Under the pieces are notes generated by a model, which worked only from the letters and a program-made list of their open reading frames with translations, ran no database searches and was not told where the DNA came from. A stretch of DNA of 58,615 nucleotides from JAVBME01 sp031552765 (GTDB taxonomy: Bacteria > Bacillota > Negativicutes > Acidaminococcales > JAISLQ01): positions 1-58,615 of the forward strand of contig JAVBME010000036.1 of the NCBI GenBank assembly GCA_031552765.1. The letters run 5' to 3'. Positions 1 through 7,833 of this stretch are shown one piece after another (within the stretch, counting starts at the first letter, position 1; each line of letters opens with the position of its first letter). The position numbers and the translations under genes are program-made.

Positions 1-65
1 GCAGCCGTTTTAACGTTGTATTCCTGCAATATGAACCGTTTTTGCTCTTTGCTTAATCTGCTCAT
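1..65 (-). CDS. Partial small protein, N-terminus only
   Basis: The N-terminal 21 codons of a leftward gene that runs off the window edge. The ATG at 65-63 is preceded on the minus strand by a strong AAGGAAAGGTG ribosome site, which fixes the start. The visible peptide begins MSRLSKEQKRFILQEYN and is charged. No family can be assigned from so short a piece. It lies outside the att-bounded mini-island and so belongs to whatever follows tRNA-Ser(GCU) in the pre-integration chromosome, or to a second element further left. Confidence 0.5.
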   Translation of the reverse strand, partial: MSRLSKEQKRFILQEYNVKTA

Positions 66-145
66 TTCTATCACCTTTCCTTGTTTAAAGTTTACTAACT
101 TTTTTTCGGAAAGGCAAAAGCACAATTTATTTTACACTACCAACT

Positions 146-172
146 AGAGGTCTGGACAAAATCCAGACCTCT
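146..172. terminator. Hairpin, probably the displaced tRNA-Ser(GCU) terminator
   Basis: A perfect 11-bp stem (AGAGGTCTGGA, five-base loop, TCCAGACCTCT). It lies 13 bp beyond the leftmost tRNA-Ser fragment, on the side that would be downstream of the tRNA before the island inserted. No long U-tract follows on either strand, so the terminator call rests on stem strength and position. Confidence 0.5.
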
Positions 173-185
173 AAATTATTCAGAT

Positions 186-248
186 ATATGGCGGAGTGGG
201 AGGGATTTGAACCCTCGCTAGAGTTACCCCTACTAACGGTTTAGCAAA
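186..248 (-). repeat. Left att copy: 3' half of tRNA-Ser(GCU)
   Basis: A 63-bp exact match to 1937-1999. It covers the T arm, variable arm and anticodon loop of tRNA-Ser and diverges at base 249, where the intact copy continues into the anticodon stem. It lacks the 5' half (D arm and acceptor 5' strand), so it is an attachment-site duplication and not a working tRNA. Confidence 0.9.
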
Positions 249-324
249 ATAACTTTAAAAACATCTCTTTTATGGCTTGTAGCTTGAATATTTTCAACAC
301 CGTCCATGTCCACGCATTGCATTT

Positions 325-378
325 TATAGCCCACTATTGCAGGGTATTACAAGATACCTATAGCCCATTTATAGCCCA
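325..378 (+). repeat. Three TATAGCCCA direct repeats (left arm-type sites)
   Basis: TATAGCCCA occurs at 325-333, 359-367 and 370-378, just inside the left att copy. Tyrosine integrases of the lambda and Tn916 kind bind short directly repeated arm sites flanking the core. The same motif recurs inside the right end, which supports this reading. Confidence 0.5.
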
Positions 379-397
379 ATTAAAAGCTAAAATCTAC

Positions 398-583
398 CTA
401 TCGAAAAACAAATTCTCTTTGAGATAACCTAACAAATGTTCTCTTGTTATATTCCTCGGCAGAAAGAACCGTTCTTTTTATCTTTGGTTCTTCTAAAACA
501 TTAGCACATTGCCGGCAAATATATGCTTTAAAATATGGATCATAAGCAACCGTTCTGTGACAATTTGGGCATATTTTATCCAT
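398..583 (-). CDS. Small zinc-ribbon protein coupled to the deaminase
   Basis: A 61-aa protein with two Cys pairs, CPNC near residue 5 and CRQC near residue 23, forming a rubredoxin-like zinc ribbon. A basic tail ends in RLSQREFVFR. The ATG overlaps the TGA of the upstream deaminase gene (TGATG). An AAGGAG ribosome site sits within the end of that gene, so the two are almost certainly translated together. I do not recognise a named family. The context suggests a partner or regulator of the deaminase, but nothing in the sequence gives the mechanism. It could also be a DNA-binding regulator of the island. Confidence 0.75.
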   Translation of the reverse strand: MDKICPNCHRTVAYDPYFKAYICRQCANVLEEPKIKRTVLSAEEYNKRTFVRLSQREFVFR

Positions 584-1746
584 CACTCAACAACTCCTTC
601 CTTTAGTTTAAAATATCCGTTATATGTCACACCTTCAAATGGTATTTGTACTATTTTATGTTCTCTAAATATTTCCTTAGCATCTTTCATGGGGTATGGT
701 TCAAAATAGACAATTGCCTTAATACCAACTTGAACTATTTTATTTGCACAAAGATTACATGGATATGTTGTTGTATATAATTTAGAGATATTAAGGACAT
801 TAGATGCCCCTGTTCTTGCCACATTCAAAATTGCATTTTCTTCAGCATGTAACGCACGACAATAATCAAGATTTTTAAATCTCTCTTTGAAGTTATCATA
901 TATCAATTTTTGGGCCTCACTATCACAACCTGAACAATTTAAACTTTCTTTGAACTCTTTCCTTAAAATATCTCTATAGCAGCCACTATATATTACTTGA
1001 CAAGAACTTTCTGCAAGAGGAGCTTCATTGTAGCCAGAACTAAATACATTCCCAAAATCATCTACAATAACAGCACCTACTTTACGCTTCAAACATGATG
1101 ACCTCAAACTTACAGCATATGCCATCGCCATATATGCCTCATCTGGCTTAGGAACAAATTGCATATTACCTTCAATTAAGTCTATTTTTTCAATAACTTT
1201 GTATTGAAAATTTCTTTTTTCGTCATTTTCATAGGAAAAATTTTTGTTATTCGAAATAACAACATCAGCCATTGCAAATGTATCTGTTACTCGCTGACCG
1301 AATACAGTTTTCCCATCTTTATCTCGTGCATCATCTTCATCAAATAAAAACTCTTGTCCAAAATAAGGTGGTTTGCTTTTTACCCTTTGCCATCTTACAT
1401 CTCTATCTGCAAATATACCAAAAAGAAATACTTTGGCATATTCTTTACGTAAAAAATCCACTTCATGTGGGTTCCTAATACTGTCAACAACAAAATTTTT
1501 ATTACGATTTTTATCAATATGCTCTTTTGCTTTTTTAGCTAAAAAATCATTTCCATGTTCTTCCCTCATTTTATCGCCATAATCTTGCAATTGACGCCTA
1601 TTGGGTTCAGTTCCATGTTCGTTTTTATATGAATTTCTTAAAATATCCGACAACGAAACATATTCATATTGCTTTTCCTGGCAGATTATATCTCTAATGT
1701 AAGAACAACTGCTACCAAAAGATCCAACCATGCCAATTATGTACAT
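583..1746 (-). CDS. Anti-phage dCTP/dCMP deaminase with N-terminal kinase-like domain
   Basis: A 387-aa protein. Residues 1 to about 190 resemble a P-loop nucleotide-kinase fold, with a degenerate P-loop (GSFGSSC, residues 8-14) and a DEDDARD stretch near 136. Residues about 200-370 are a cytidine/deoxycytidylate deaminase domain with the zinc site intact: HAE at about 300 and PCNLC at about 329. This architecture is that of bacterial anti-phage dCTP deaminases, which deplete dCTP on infection; plain dCMP deaminases are about 150 aa and lack the kinase-like part. The start is the ATG at 1746, eight bases after GGAG; an in-frame TTG lies upstream. The gene sits alone with a coupled zinc-ribbon gene in a tRNA-bounded island, as expected for transferred defence. 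The exact nucleotide substrate cannot be read from the sequence. Confidence 0.85.
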   Translation of the reverse strand: MYIIGMVGSFGSSCSYIRDIICQEKQYEYVSLSDILRNSYKNEHGTEPNRRQLQDYGDKMREEHGNDFLAKKAKEHIDKNRNKNFVVDSIRNPHEVDFLRKEYAKVFLFGIFADRDVRWQRVKSKPPYFGQEFLFDEDDARDKDGKTVFGQRVTDTFAMADVVISNNKNFSYENDEKRNFQYKVIEKIDLIEGNMQFVPKPDEAYMAMAYAVSLRSSCLKRKVGAVIVDDFGNVFSSGYNEAPLAESSCQVIYSGCYRDILRKEFKESLNCSGCDSEAQKLIYDNFKERFKNLDYCRALHAEENAILNVARTGASNVLNISKLYTTTYPCNLCANKIVQVGIKAIVYFEPYPMKDAKEIFREHKIVQIPFEGVTYNGYFKLKEGVVE

Positions 1747-1846
1747 ACAGATAGTCTCCAAAATTAATAAATTATCAATACAGTATATTTACAATTAATC
1801 CTACAACTAAAAAAACTATTTCCATATTATATATTAGATATAAAAG

Positions 1847-1878
1847 AAAAAAATCCTTTAACAAAAAAGGATTTTTTT
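1847..1878. terminator. Bidirectional hairpin between att and the deaminase gene
   Basis: A 13-bp stem (AAAAAAATCCTTT and its complement) with a six-base loop. A- and T-runs make it a plausible terminator in either direction. It would insulate the island from transcription arriving from the tRNA side. The remaining DNA from 1747 to 1936 is AT-rich with no gene. Confidence 0.6.
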
Positions 1879-1896
1879 ATACAGCTTTGCCAGATT

Positions 1897-1929
1897 TATA
1901 GCCCACACTAACGGCTTTCCCATAGCCCA
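1897..1929 (+). repeat. TATAGCCCA repeats inside the right end
   Basis: TATAGCCCA at 1897-1905 and CATAGCCCA at 1921-1929 (one mismatch) lie just inside the right att copy. They have the same orientation as the three copies inside the left end. Together they look like the two arms of an excised attP. Confidence 0.5.
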
Positions 1930-1936
1930 AATCTTA

Positions 1937-1999
1937 ATATGGCGGAGTGGGAGGGATTTGAACCCTCGCTAGAGTTACCCCTACTAACGGTTTAGCAAA
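1937..1999 (-). repeat. Right att copy within the intact tRNA-Ser(GCU)
   Basis: This is identical to 186-248 over 63 bp. The copy is part of the complete tRNA gene, so integration preserved tRNA function. Confidence 0.9.
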
Positions 2000-2030
2000 C
2001 CGTCCTCTTCAGCCACTTGAGTACCACTCC
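1940..2030 (-). tRNA. tRNA-Ser(GCU)
   Basis: A 91-nt class II tRNA. The acceptor GGAGTGG pairs with CCACTCC, the discriminator is G, and CCA is encoded. The anticodon loop TTGCTAA gives anticodon GCU. There is a long variable arm. It serves as the integration site of the mini-island. Confidence 0.95.
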
Positions 2031-2083
2031 GTTAGCCACTAGTCAATTATACATGATAAATTTTACTATTTCAATATTTTGTT

Positions 2084-2968
2084 TTATATCGCTTTGGTAA
2101 AATTTATTGTCGTGAGGTTGCCTTCACTGGTATTCTTAGCGCCAAATTCCCACAGGGAGCGGATGCAGATATTGGACTGCCATTTTGCTATGTTGAAGTT
2201 TACTTCCGGTCCGGCGGCGAAAACTCTTTGTTTGCCAGGTATGGCGTATTGCCCTTTATCTTCGCCGACCTGCCAGTAGCAGTAGCCGGCCAGGCCCACT
2301 TCGGTGGTCTTGTTGAGCTTTTTGCCTATGCCCCACTCGAAATGAAAATCATCGCCAACGTTGGTATGCGTATCGCGCTGGTTAGTATGGATTTCATACC
2401 TTGCCAAAAGTGATGCGCTCCAGGTCTTTTCCTGGTCAAAATACCAGGTGCCGCCGGCTGAGAACATGACTGTCCAGTAGCCTTTACCCGGGCTGGCTGG
2501 GCGGTTCATATTATATTTGCCTGTCGGCATGTAAAAACCGGCGCCCAGTACCGTATCCGAGCGTTTGCCGTGCCAGGCCAGGATGACCGGCTCTATGGCG
2601 ATATCGCCAAGACCGAATCTGTTATCGCCAAGTCCGGCGTTCGCCCAGGAAATATCTGTATAGACAAGCGGGATGATCGCGTCCATCGCAAAGTCCGCGC
2701 CCATCACTTTTTTATCTGTAGTGTAAACAAACCTGTTTACAAACGCATAAACATTTACATCAAAAGTCTTGTCGCTGTTACCGTCCCGGTCTTTGAACTC
2801 GCCGGCATTGTAAAAGGTGTTGTACATGCGCCAGTATGTGCCCGGCGGCGGCAGCGAGGCCGCTTTTATGCCCTCCACGCCGTTGACATAGTGGCCGTGC
2901 GCAGCCAAAGCGCTGTTAGCAAAGAACATGGATATACCCAGAGCAAATAAAAATAGCGTCTTTCTCAC
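2084..2968 (-). CDS. Outer-membrane beta-barrel protein, MetA-pathway type
   Basis: A 294-aa protein with a clear Sec signal peptide (hydrophobic core, ANSALAA cleavage region near residue 23). Alternating amphipathic strands rich in Trp and Tyr follow. Phrases such as GAGFYMPTGKYN and the overall layout match the phenol-degradation MetA/transporter family of outer-membrane barrels (Pfam Phenol_MetA_deg). The start is GTG at 2968, eight bases after AGGAG. The open frame continues upstream through a tRNA gene, which rules out the longer form. The substrate is unknown. An outer-membrane barrel supports a diderm host. Confidence 0.75.
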   Translation of the reverse strand: MRKTLFLFALGISMFFANSALAAHGHYVNGVEGIKAASLPPPGTYWRMYNTFYNAGEFKDRDGNSDKTFDVNVYAFVNRFVYTTDKKVMGADFAMDAIIPLVYTDISWANAGLGDNRFGLGDIAIEPVILAWHGKRSDTVLGAGFYMPTGKYNMNRPASPGKGYWTVMFSAGGTWYFDQEKTWSASLLARYEIHTNQRDTHTNVGDDFHFEWGIGKKLNKTTEVGLAGYCYWQVGEDKGQYAIPGKQRVFAAGPEVNFNIAKWQSNICIRSLWEFGAKNTSEGNLTTINFTKAI

Positions 2969-3072
2969 AATACACTCTCCTGTTTTCAGTATGCTAAATA
3001 AATATACTATAAAATTGTTTACTAGACAATAGCATGCATAGATTTTTAAAGAGATATATTTGTGAGAAAATA

Positions 3073-3162
<90 letters not shown>

Positions 3163-3211
3163 AGCGGTTTGCACGTGCTTGATTATAGCAGACGCATGCG
3201 CCCCCTGTCAA

Positions 3212-3823
3212 TCAGGCAAACAGCGGCTTTGCTTCTTCTTCCAGTTGCTTTTCCAGTTGCTCGCATTCCTGCAATAAAGCTTCCAGGTTTGCTTTTATTC
3301 CGTCCGCCCAGTTCTCATCCCGGCAAAGCGGCAGATTTATCAATACGTTGTAGTACGCCCCGCGCGCCGCCGCCCGGGCAAACAGTCCGGACAGCACGGC
3401 ATCGCTGGCCAGCATCTTATTGCCTTTTTGCAGTACCTCCACCGCCAGGCGTTCCACTTTTAAAGCCGCTGCACATACCGCCAACGGCACAAGCGTGGCT
3501 TCCGACGCCGCAGCGCAAAGCGCTTCTTCCCGCTGTGCGCCGCCAGGCATTTTATACACAGCCAGCAGCCCGCCCAGCACCTCGGCGTCGCGCTCTACCA
3601 GTTGCTCCAGTTCTTCGCGCAAGGCCCCGGCCTGTGCTAATATAGCCTTAATGTCTTCTTCCACTTTTTCGTATTTCTTTTTACCGGCAGTAAAGTTTCC
3701 CACCATCGACGTGAGCGCCGCCGCCAGAGCGCCTACCATGGCGGCAGCGCCGCCGCCGCCTGGCACAGATGATATTGAAGAGAGCTGTTCTAAAAATTCT
3801 TTGCAAGACTTTTCCATATACAT
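3212..3823 (-). CDS. Formimidoyl-THF cyclodeaminase / methenyl-THF cyclohydrolase-like
   Basis: A 203-aa helical protein of the cyclodeaminase/cyclohydrolase (FTCD_C) fold. The family hallmark glycine-rich turn SVPGGGGAAAMVGALAAAL lies near residues 18-36, followed by long helices. Stand-alone members (FchA type) interconvert methenyl- and formyl-THF or deaminate formimino-THF in one-carbon and histidine metabolism. The start is ATG at 3823, ten bases after AAGGGG; a second ATG two codons later is possible. It is convergent with tRNA-Ser and has no obvious operon partner, so which reaction it performs is open. Confidence 0.75.
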   Translation of the reverse strand: MYMEKSCKEFLEQLSSISSVPGGGGAAAMVGALAAALTSMVGNFTAGKKKYEKVEEDIKAILAQAGALREELEQLVERDAEVLGGLLAVYKMPGGAQREEALCAAASEATLVPLAVCAAALKVERLAVEVLQKGNKMLASDAVLSGLFARAAARGAYYNVLINLPLCRDENWADGIKANLEALLQECEQLEKQLEEEAKPLFA

Positions 3824-3921
3824 GACAATATTACCCCTTTGCCAAATAAAGTAATTTGATTTAACATATATGATATAGCAATTTTGCAATTTTTGCACAC
3901 AAAAAACTGGAGGATACCGTT

Positions 3922-5190
3922 ATGCGCTATGGCCTGGACGAGAAGCCCCCACTTCTGCCCTGCTTTTTATATGGCCTGCAATGGTGGGTGGTTTCCTTCC
4001 CCTTCATTATCATAATGGGCCTTCTGGCGACGCGCCTGCACCATCTGGACGCCGCTTCACAGATTTTCTACATACAAAAACTTTTTATCCTTATGGGCGC
4101 GGTCACTATCCTACAGGTTTTTTGTGGTCACCGCCTGCCTTTGGTCGTCGGGCCGGCGGCCACCTTGCTCGTCGGTTTAGCCGCAGCCAGCAACGCTGAA
4201 AGCAGCGCCATATATACGGCAGTATTGACAGGCGGCGTGCTACTTACTCTGTTTGCCGGCAGCGGCGCCATGTCGCGGCTGCGCTTTTTCTTCACGCCAC
4301 GCATCGTAGCGGTCATACTTATGCTGATAGCTTTCACGCTCACACCGGTCATTTTACGCCTGGTTTTTTCCGCCAGCGGCAATTCCGCCGCCAACCTGTG
4401 TTTCGCTTTATTTTTGCCGCTCATCCTGGCTTTTCTCAATGCCCGCTTGCCCGGCGTACTAAAAGCGCTCACTGTTTTTTTCGGTATCGCCGGCGGCAGC
4501 CTGATCCATTTTTTATTATTCGGTTTTCCGGCTATTCCAGCATTACCGGCTAGTGCGACTTCACAGCCGCTGTTTTTGGCCAAAATACATTTTGATGCTG
4601 GTATCATCATCTCTTTTTTCTTTTGTTTTCTCGCGTTGGCGGTCAATGAACTAGGCTCCATCGAGTCCATCGGACAGATGCTCACAGCCGGCGACATGCA
4701 CCAGCGCATAAAAAAGGGCGCGGCTTTCTCTGGGGTAGCTAATATAGCGGCGGGCGCTCTAGCCATCACCGGCCCGGTCGATTATTCCTTAAGCGCGGGG
4801 GTTATCAACGCTACCGGCTGCGCTTCGCGCTACCCGCTGGCGGTTTCCGGCCTGGGCCTTTTTCTTTGCGGCCTCTGCCCGCAGGCGGTGGTATTGCTCA
4901 CGTTCATACCCAGCCTGGTCATGGGCTCTTTAATGATCTACCTCATGGCCGCCCAACTAGCCAGCGGCCTGTCCATGCTGTCTGCCAACAACAGCCTCGA
5001 TGGAGTGAACAGCGCTTTGACCGTCAGCCTGCCTCTCATGTCCGGCCTTTTTACCACATTCCTCCCGCCTGACGCACTTTCAGCCTTGCCCACGCTACTC
5101 CACCCCGTGATCGGCAACGGGTTCATCGTGGGCATAGTTACAGTAGTCTTTCTTGAGCACATCGTTTTTCGCAGCAAACCCAAAACCTGA
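3922..5190 (+). CDS. NCS2-family nucleobase:cation symporter
   Basis: A 422-aa membrane protein with roughly 12-14 hydrophobic segments. It shows the xanthine/uracil permease pattern: QWWVVSFPFI in the first helix, GHRLPLVVGPAATLLVG in the third, and an LAVNELGSIESIGQ segment near 230, where the family carries substrate-contacting acidic residues. It likely imports purine or pyrimidine bases with a cation. The start ATG follows CTGGAGGAT. The gene is divergent from the folate enzyme across about 100 bp. Substrate specificity is not deducible. Confidence 0.8.
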   Translation: MRYGLDEKPPLLPCFLYGLQWWVVSFPFIIIMGLLATRLHHLDAASQIFYIQKLFILMGAVTILQVFCGHRLPLVVGPAATLLVGLAAASNAESSAIYTAVLTGGVLLTLFAGSGAMSRLRFFFTPRIVAVILMLIAFTLTPVILRLVFSASGNSAANLCFALFLPLILAFLNARLPGVLKALTVFFGIAGGSLIHFLLFGFPAIPALPASATSQPLFLAKIHFDAGIIISFFFCFLALAVNELGSIESIGQMLTAGDMHQRIKKGAAFSGVANIAAGALAITGPVDYSLSAGVINATGCASRYPLAVSGLGLFLCGLCPQAVVLLTFIPSLVMGSLMIYLMAAQLASGLSMLSANNSLDGVNSALTVSLPLMSGLFTTFLPPDALSALPTLLHPVIGNGFIVGIVTVVFLEHIVFRSKPKT

Positions 5191-5253
5191 CAAAAAACAA
5201 ATTGATATGCTATAATATAAATCATCAACAATCAATCAAGGAAGGTAACCGCT

Positions 5254-5589
5254 TTGAAAAAACGTGTGATATTTGCGCTGCTGGCTATGCTGTTGGCCAC
5301 GCCTATAGCTTATGCTTCTTATGTTTATTTCTACCCGCCTGAGCCTGTCCTTAATGTCACGAGCTATCCCGCTCTTAACAGCGTAAAAACCTACCGCGAG
5401 GCCTATAAGCCATATCCAGTGCCCCGCAGCGAAGCGGCCATCAACCACTATTACAATGTAGAGACCAAACGCTATATGCAGTCTGTTGGGAAAGAATTCA
5501 AAGACAGCGCGCGCAAAGTAGATGAATCCGTCAAGACGGTAGACAACGCGGCGCGGGATTTTGACACACTCGCCACAACAGTATACTAA
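5254..5589 (+). CDS. Small exported protein, unknown function
   Basis: A 111-aa protein starting at TTG, preceded by GGAAGG. It has an N-terminal hydrophobic signal (residues 4-22, ending near AYA), a Pro/Tyr-rich middle, and a helical C-terminus with spaced charged residues (about 75-105) that could form a short coiled coil. It is single-gene, closed by a terminator at 5598-5634. I recognise no family. It probably acts in the periplasm or is anchored to the membrane. Confidence 0.65.
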   Translation: MKKRVIFALLAMLLATPIAYASYVYFYPPEPVLNVTSYPALNSVKTYREAYKPYPVPRSEAAINHYYNVETKRYMQSVGKEFKDSARKVDESVKTVDNAARDFDTLATTVY

Positions 5590-5597
5590 AACAAACT

Positions 5598-5634
5598 AAA
5601 ACCACTTATTGCTAAGGCGAAAAGTGGTTTTTTT
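5598..5634 (+). terminator. Rho-independent terminator
   Basis: AAAACCACTT pairs with AAGTGGTTTT and continues into a T-run. It ends the small exported-protein gene. Confidence 0.8.
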
Positions 5635-5789
5635 ATGCTAAATTATACGGCGCCCTCTTTTCTATTGATGCGCCTGGTGGTATGATAGCGGCAGGACATA
5701 CTTATAATCAAATAAGCTAAAAACAGTCAAGGGCAATAAAAATTACATTGATATTTAAGTTGTTTGAATATATTTAAGCGGAGGCTAAA

Positions 5790-6983
5790 ATGAACCAGCG
5801 CTATCTTTGGATGCTATCGGCAGGGCATCTATTCACAGACCTGAACCAGGGCGCACTGCCCGCCATGCTGCCTTTTCTCATCGCCGACAAAGGCCTCAGC
5901 TACGCCGAGGCGGCCGGATTGGTATTTGCCGCAAGTTTTGCTTCATCCATCATCCAGCCAATATTCGGCCTGCTGGCCGATAAAATAACCAAGACCTGGC
6001 TGATGCCTCTGGGGCTGCTGCTTGCCGGCGCCGGTCTTTCCGTCATGGGCCTGCTTACAGATTATTGGTCGATGTTTGCCGCCGTTACCGTCAGCGGCAT
6101 AGGTATAGCCGCCTTCCACCCGGAAGCGGCCCGCCTGGCGAACAAGGTATCGGGCGACAAAAAAGGCTCCGGTATCAGCATCTTTTCCGTCGGCGGCAAT
6201 GCCGGCTTTGCCCTCGGCCCCATCATCGCCACTTCCGCCCTTTGGATGTTCGGCATGCGCGGCACGCTTGCCCTGTTGCCGTCGGCCATCATCATGACCA
6301 TACTGCTGTTTAGCCAGTCCGGCAAAATCCACGCCTATCAGGGCGACAAAGCGGCGGCAGGCGCTAAAGCCGCCGCCGACCTAAAAGACGACTGGGGCAG
6401 CTTTTCTCGCCTCACAGTCGCCATCATCTGCCGTTCCATAGCCTTCCAGGGTTTAAATACCTTCCTGCCGCTTTACTGGGTAGCTGTACTGCACCAGTCG
6501 AAGGCCGTCGGCGGCACGGCGCTCAGCATCATGTTCACCGCCGGCGCGGTGAGCACTCTTTTGGGCGGCGCCTTGGCCGACCGCTACGGCTACACGAAGA
6601 TAGTGCGTTTTGGTTTTACCCTGTGCGTTCCTTTGCTGTACATTTTCACAACTATCACGGACAGCGCCATGGCTACAGCTATCCTCATCCCTATAGCCTT
6701 CACGCTCTTTTCCATATTCAGCCCAATGGTCGTCCTGGGACAAAAATACCTGCCTACCCGCCTCGGCCTCGCCTCCGGCATCACTATGGGCCTGGTCGTC
6801 AGCGTAGGCGGCATGACCACCCCGCTCATCGGCTGGTATGCCGACCAGCATGGCCTGGCCAATGCTATACATATTTTGGCTGTCGTACCGGTATTAGGCG
6901 CCATCATCGCCTACACCCTGCCTACGCCCGGCCAGATGCCTATGCCTGCCCGGCCAGCTGTCGTGCCAGAAAAAGCCCGGTAG
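5790..6983 (+). CDS. MFS transporter, fosmidomycin-resistance (Fsr) type
   Basis: A 397-aa protein with 12 predicted membrane helices. The N-terminus LSAGHLFTDLNQGALPAMLP and the IAAFHPEAARLANK segment are characteristic of the Fsr branch of the major facilitator superfamily, which exports fosmidomycin and related compounds by proton antiport. The start follows GCGGAGG. The last 44 bp overlap the 3' end of the convergent sdaAA gene. The natural substrate in this organism is unknown. Confidence 0.8.
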   Translation: MNQRYLWMLSAGHLFTDLNQGALPAMLPFLIADKGLSYAEAAGLVFAASFASSIIQPIFGLLADKITKTWLMPLGLLLAGAGLSVMGLLTDYWSMFAAVTVSGIGIAAFHPEAARLANKVSGDKKGSGISIFSVGGNAGFALGPIIATSALWMFGMRGTLALLPSAIIMTILLFSQSGKIHAYQGDKAAAGAKAAADLKDDWGSFSRLTVAIICRSIAFQGLNTFLPLYWVAVLHQSKAVGGTALSIMFTAGAVSTLLGGALADRYGYTKIVRFGFTLCVPLLYIFTTITDSAMATAILIPIAFTLFSIFSPMVVLGQKYLPTRLGLASGITMGLVVSVGGMTTPLIGWYADQHGLANAIHILAVVPVLGAIIAYTLPTPGQMPMPARPAVVPEKAR

Positions 6984-7824
6984 GAGTCATGGCCAACCCG
7001 CCTTCGGAGGTTTCCTTCAAAGAACAGGGCAGCCTGTTGCCGACCGCTTTCATCGCATCAAAAACTTCATCCACAGGAATAACGCTTTTTATGCCGGCAA
7101 TCGCCAGCTCAGACGCAACAAGCGCCTGGGCGGCCGCGCCGGCGTTTCGTTTTATGCAGGGCACTTCCACCAGCCCGGCCACCGGGTCACAGACCAGACC
7201 GAGCATATTTTTCATAGCCATCGCGGCGGCTTGTCCCACCATATCCGGCGTACCTCCGGCCATATCTACCGCCGCGCCGGCCGCCATGGCCGCCGCACTG
7301 CCGCACTCGGCCTGGCAACCGCCCATCGCTCCTGCCAGCGACGCCCTCGAAGCTATAACCATGCCGATAACTCCTGCCGCTACCAGCCCTCTTTGCAAAT
7401 CAGCCTCAGTCAGTCCCCATCTTTCTTCCAGGGCGAAAAAAACGCCCGGCAGTACGCCGCTGGCGCCCGCCGTCGGCGCGGCCACTATTTTACCCATTCC
7501 GGCATTGCACTCGCCTACCGCCATAGCGTTTTGCGCAGCCAGAGCCAGTACTCCCCCGGCTAAGCTCTTATAGCCTGCCTGGCTACGCACCTGCGCTATT
7601 TTTCTGGCGTCGCCGCCAGCCAGGCCGCCACGGGTCTTACCGCCCAAAAGCCCTTTTTCCACCGAGGCGCGCATTACGGCAAGGCACTCACCCATTCGCG
7701 CCAGCAAATCTTTTTCCTTTATCTCCATATCTTTTGCCTGCCGCGAAACGGCGTAAAGACCAAAAGAGCGCCCCTCTTGCTGCGCTTCTCCTAGCAGTTC
7801 CTGCAAAGATAAAAGTTTTTCCAT
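6940..7824 (-). CDS. sdaAA: L-serine dehydratase, alpha subunit
   Basis: A 294-aa catalytic subunit of the oxygen-sensitive [4Fe-4S] L-serine dehydratase (serine to pyruvate plus ammonia). Glycine-rich stretches and conserved cysteines (GGCQAECGS; CDPVAGLVEVPC) fit cluster binding in this family. The start is ATG at 7824, nine bases downstream of sdaAB, so the two form one operon. The 3' end overlaps the MFS gene by 44 bp tail to tail. It fits amino-acid fermentation in an anaerobe. Confidence 0.92.
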   Translation of the reverse strand: MEKLLSLQELLGEAQQEGRSFGLYAVSRQAKDMEIKEKDLLARMGECLAVMRASVEKGLLGGKTRGGLAGGDARKIAQVRSQAGYKSLAGGVLALAAQNAMAVGECNAGMGKIVAAPTAGASGVLPGVFFALEERWGLTEADLQRGLVAAGVIGMVIASRASLAGAMGGCQAECGSAAAMAAGAAVDMAGGTPDMVGQAAAMAMKNMLGLVCDPVAGLVEVPCIKRNAGAAAQALVASELAIAGIKSVIPVDEVFDAMKAVGNRLPCSLKETSEGGLAMTPTGLFLARQLAGQA

Positions 7825-7833
7825 GCCGACACC

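Larger units (their letters stand above)
186..1936. mobile_element. 1,751-bp tRNA-Ser-bounded mini-island without an integrase
   Basis: The DNA between two exact 63-bp copies of the 3' half of tRNA-Ser(GCU). The right copy completes the functional tRNA and the left copy stops in the anticodon loop. This is the usual product of tyrosine-recombinase integration into a tRNA 3' end. Contents are a deaminase-type defence gene, a coupled zinc-ribbon gene, a hairpin, and TATAGCCCA motifs inside both ends. No recombinase gene is present, so movement would need an integrase in trans, or this is a deletion remnant. The excised circle would be 1,751 bp. Confidence 0.75.

Noticed and set aside
186..248. 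A second tRNA-Ser gene at the left edge
   Set aside because: Only the 3' half is present and homology stops in the anticodon loop; it is an att duplication.
4128..4769. Antisense frames across the permease, MFS, rnf and ppk genes
   Set aside because: GC-rich coding DNA gives long shadow frames; none has a ribosome site or recognisable domain.
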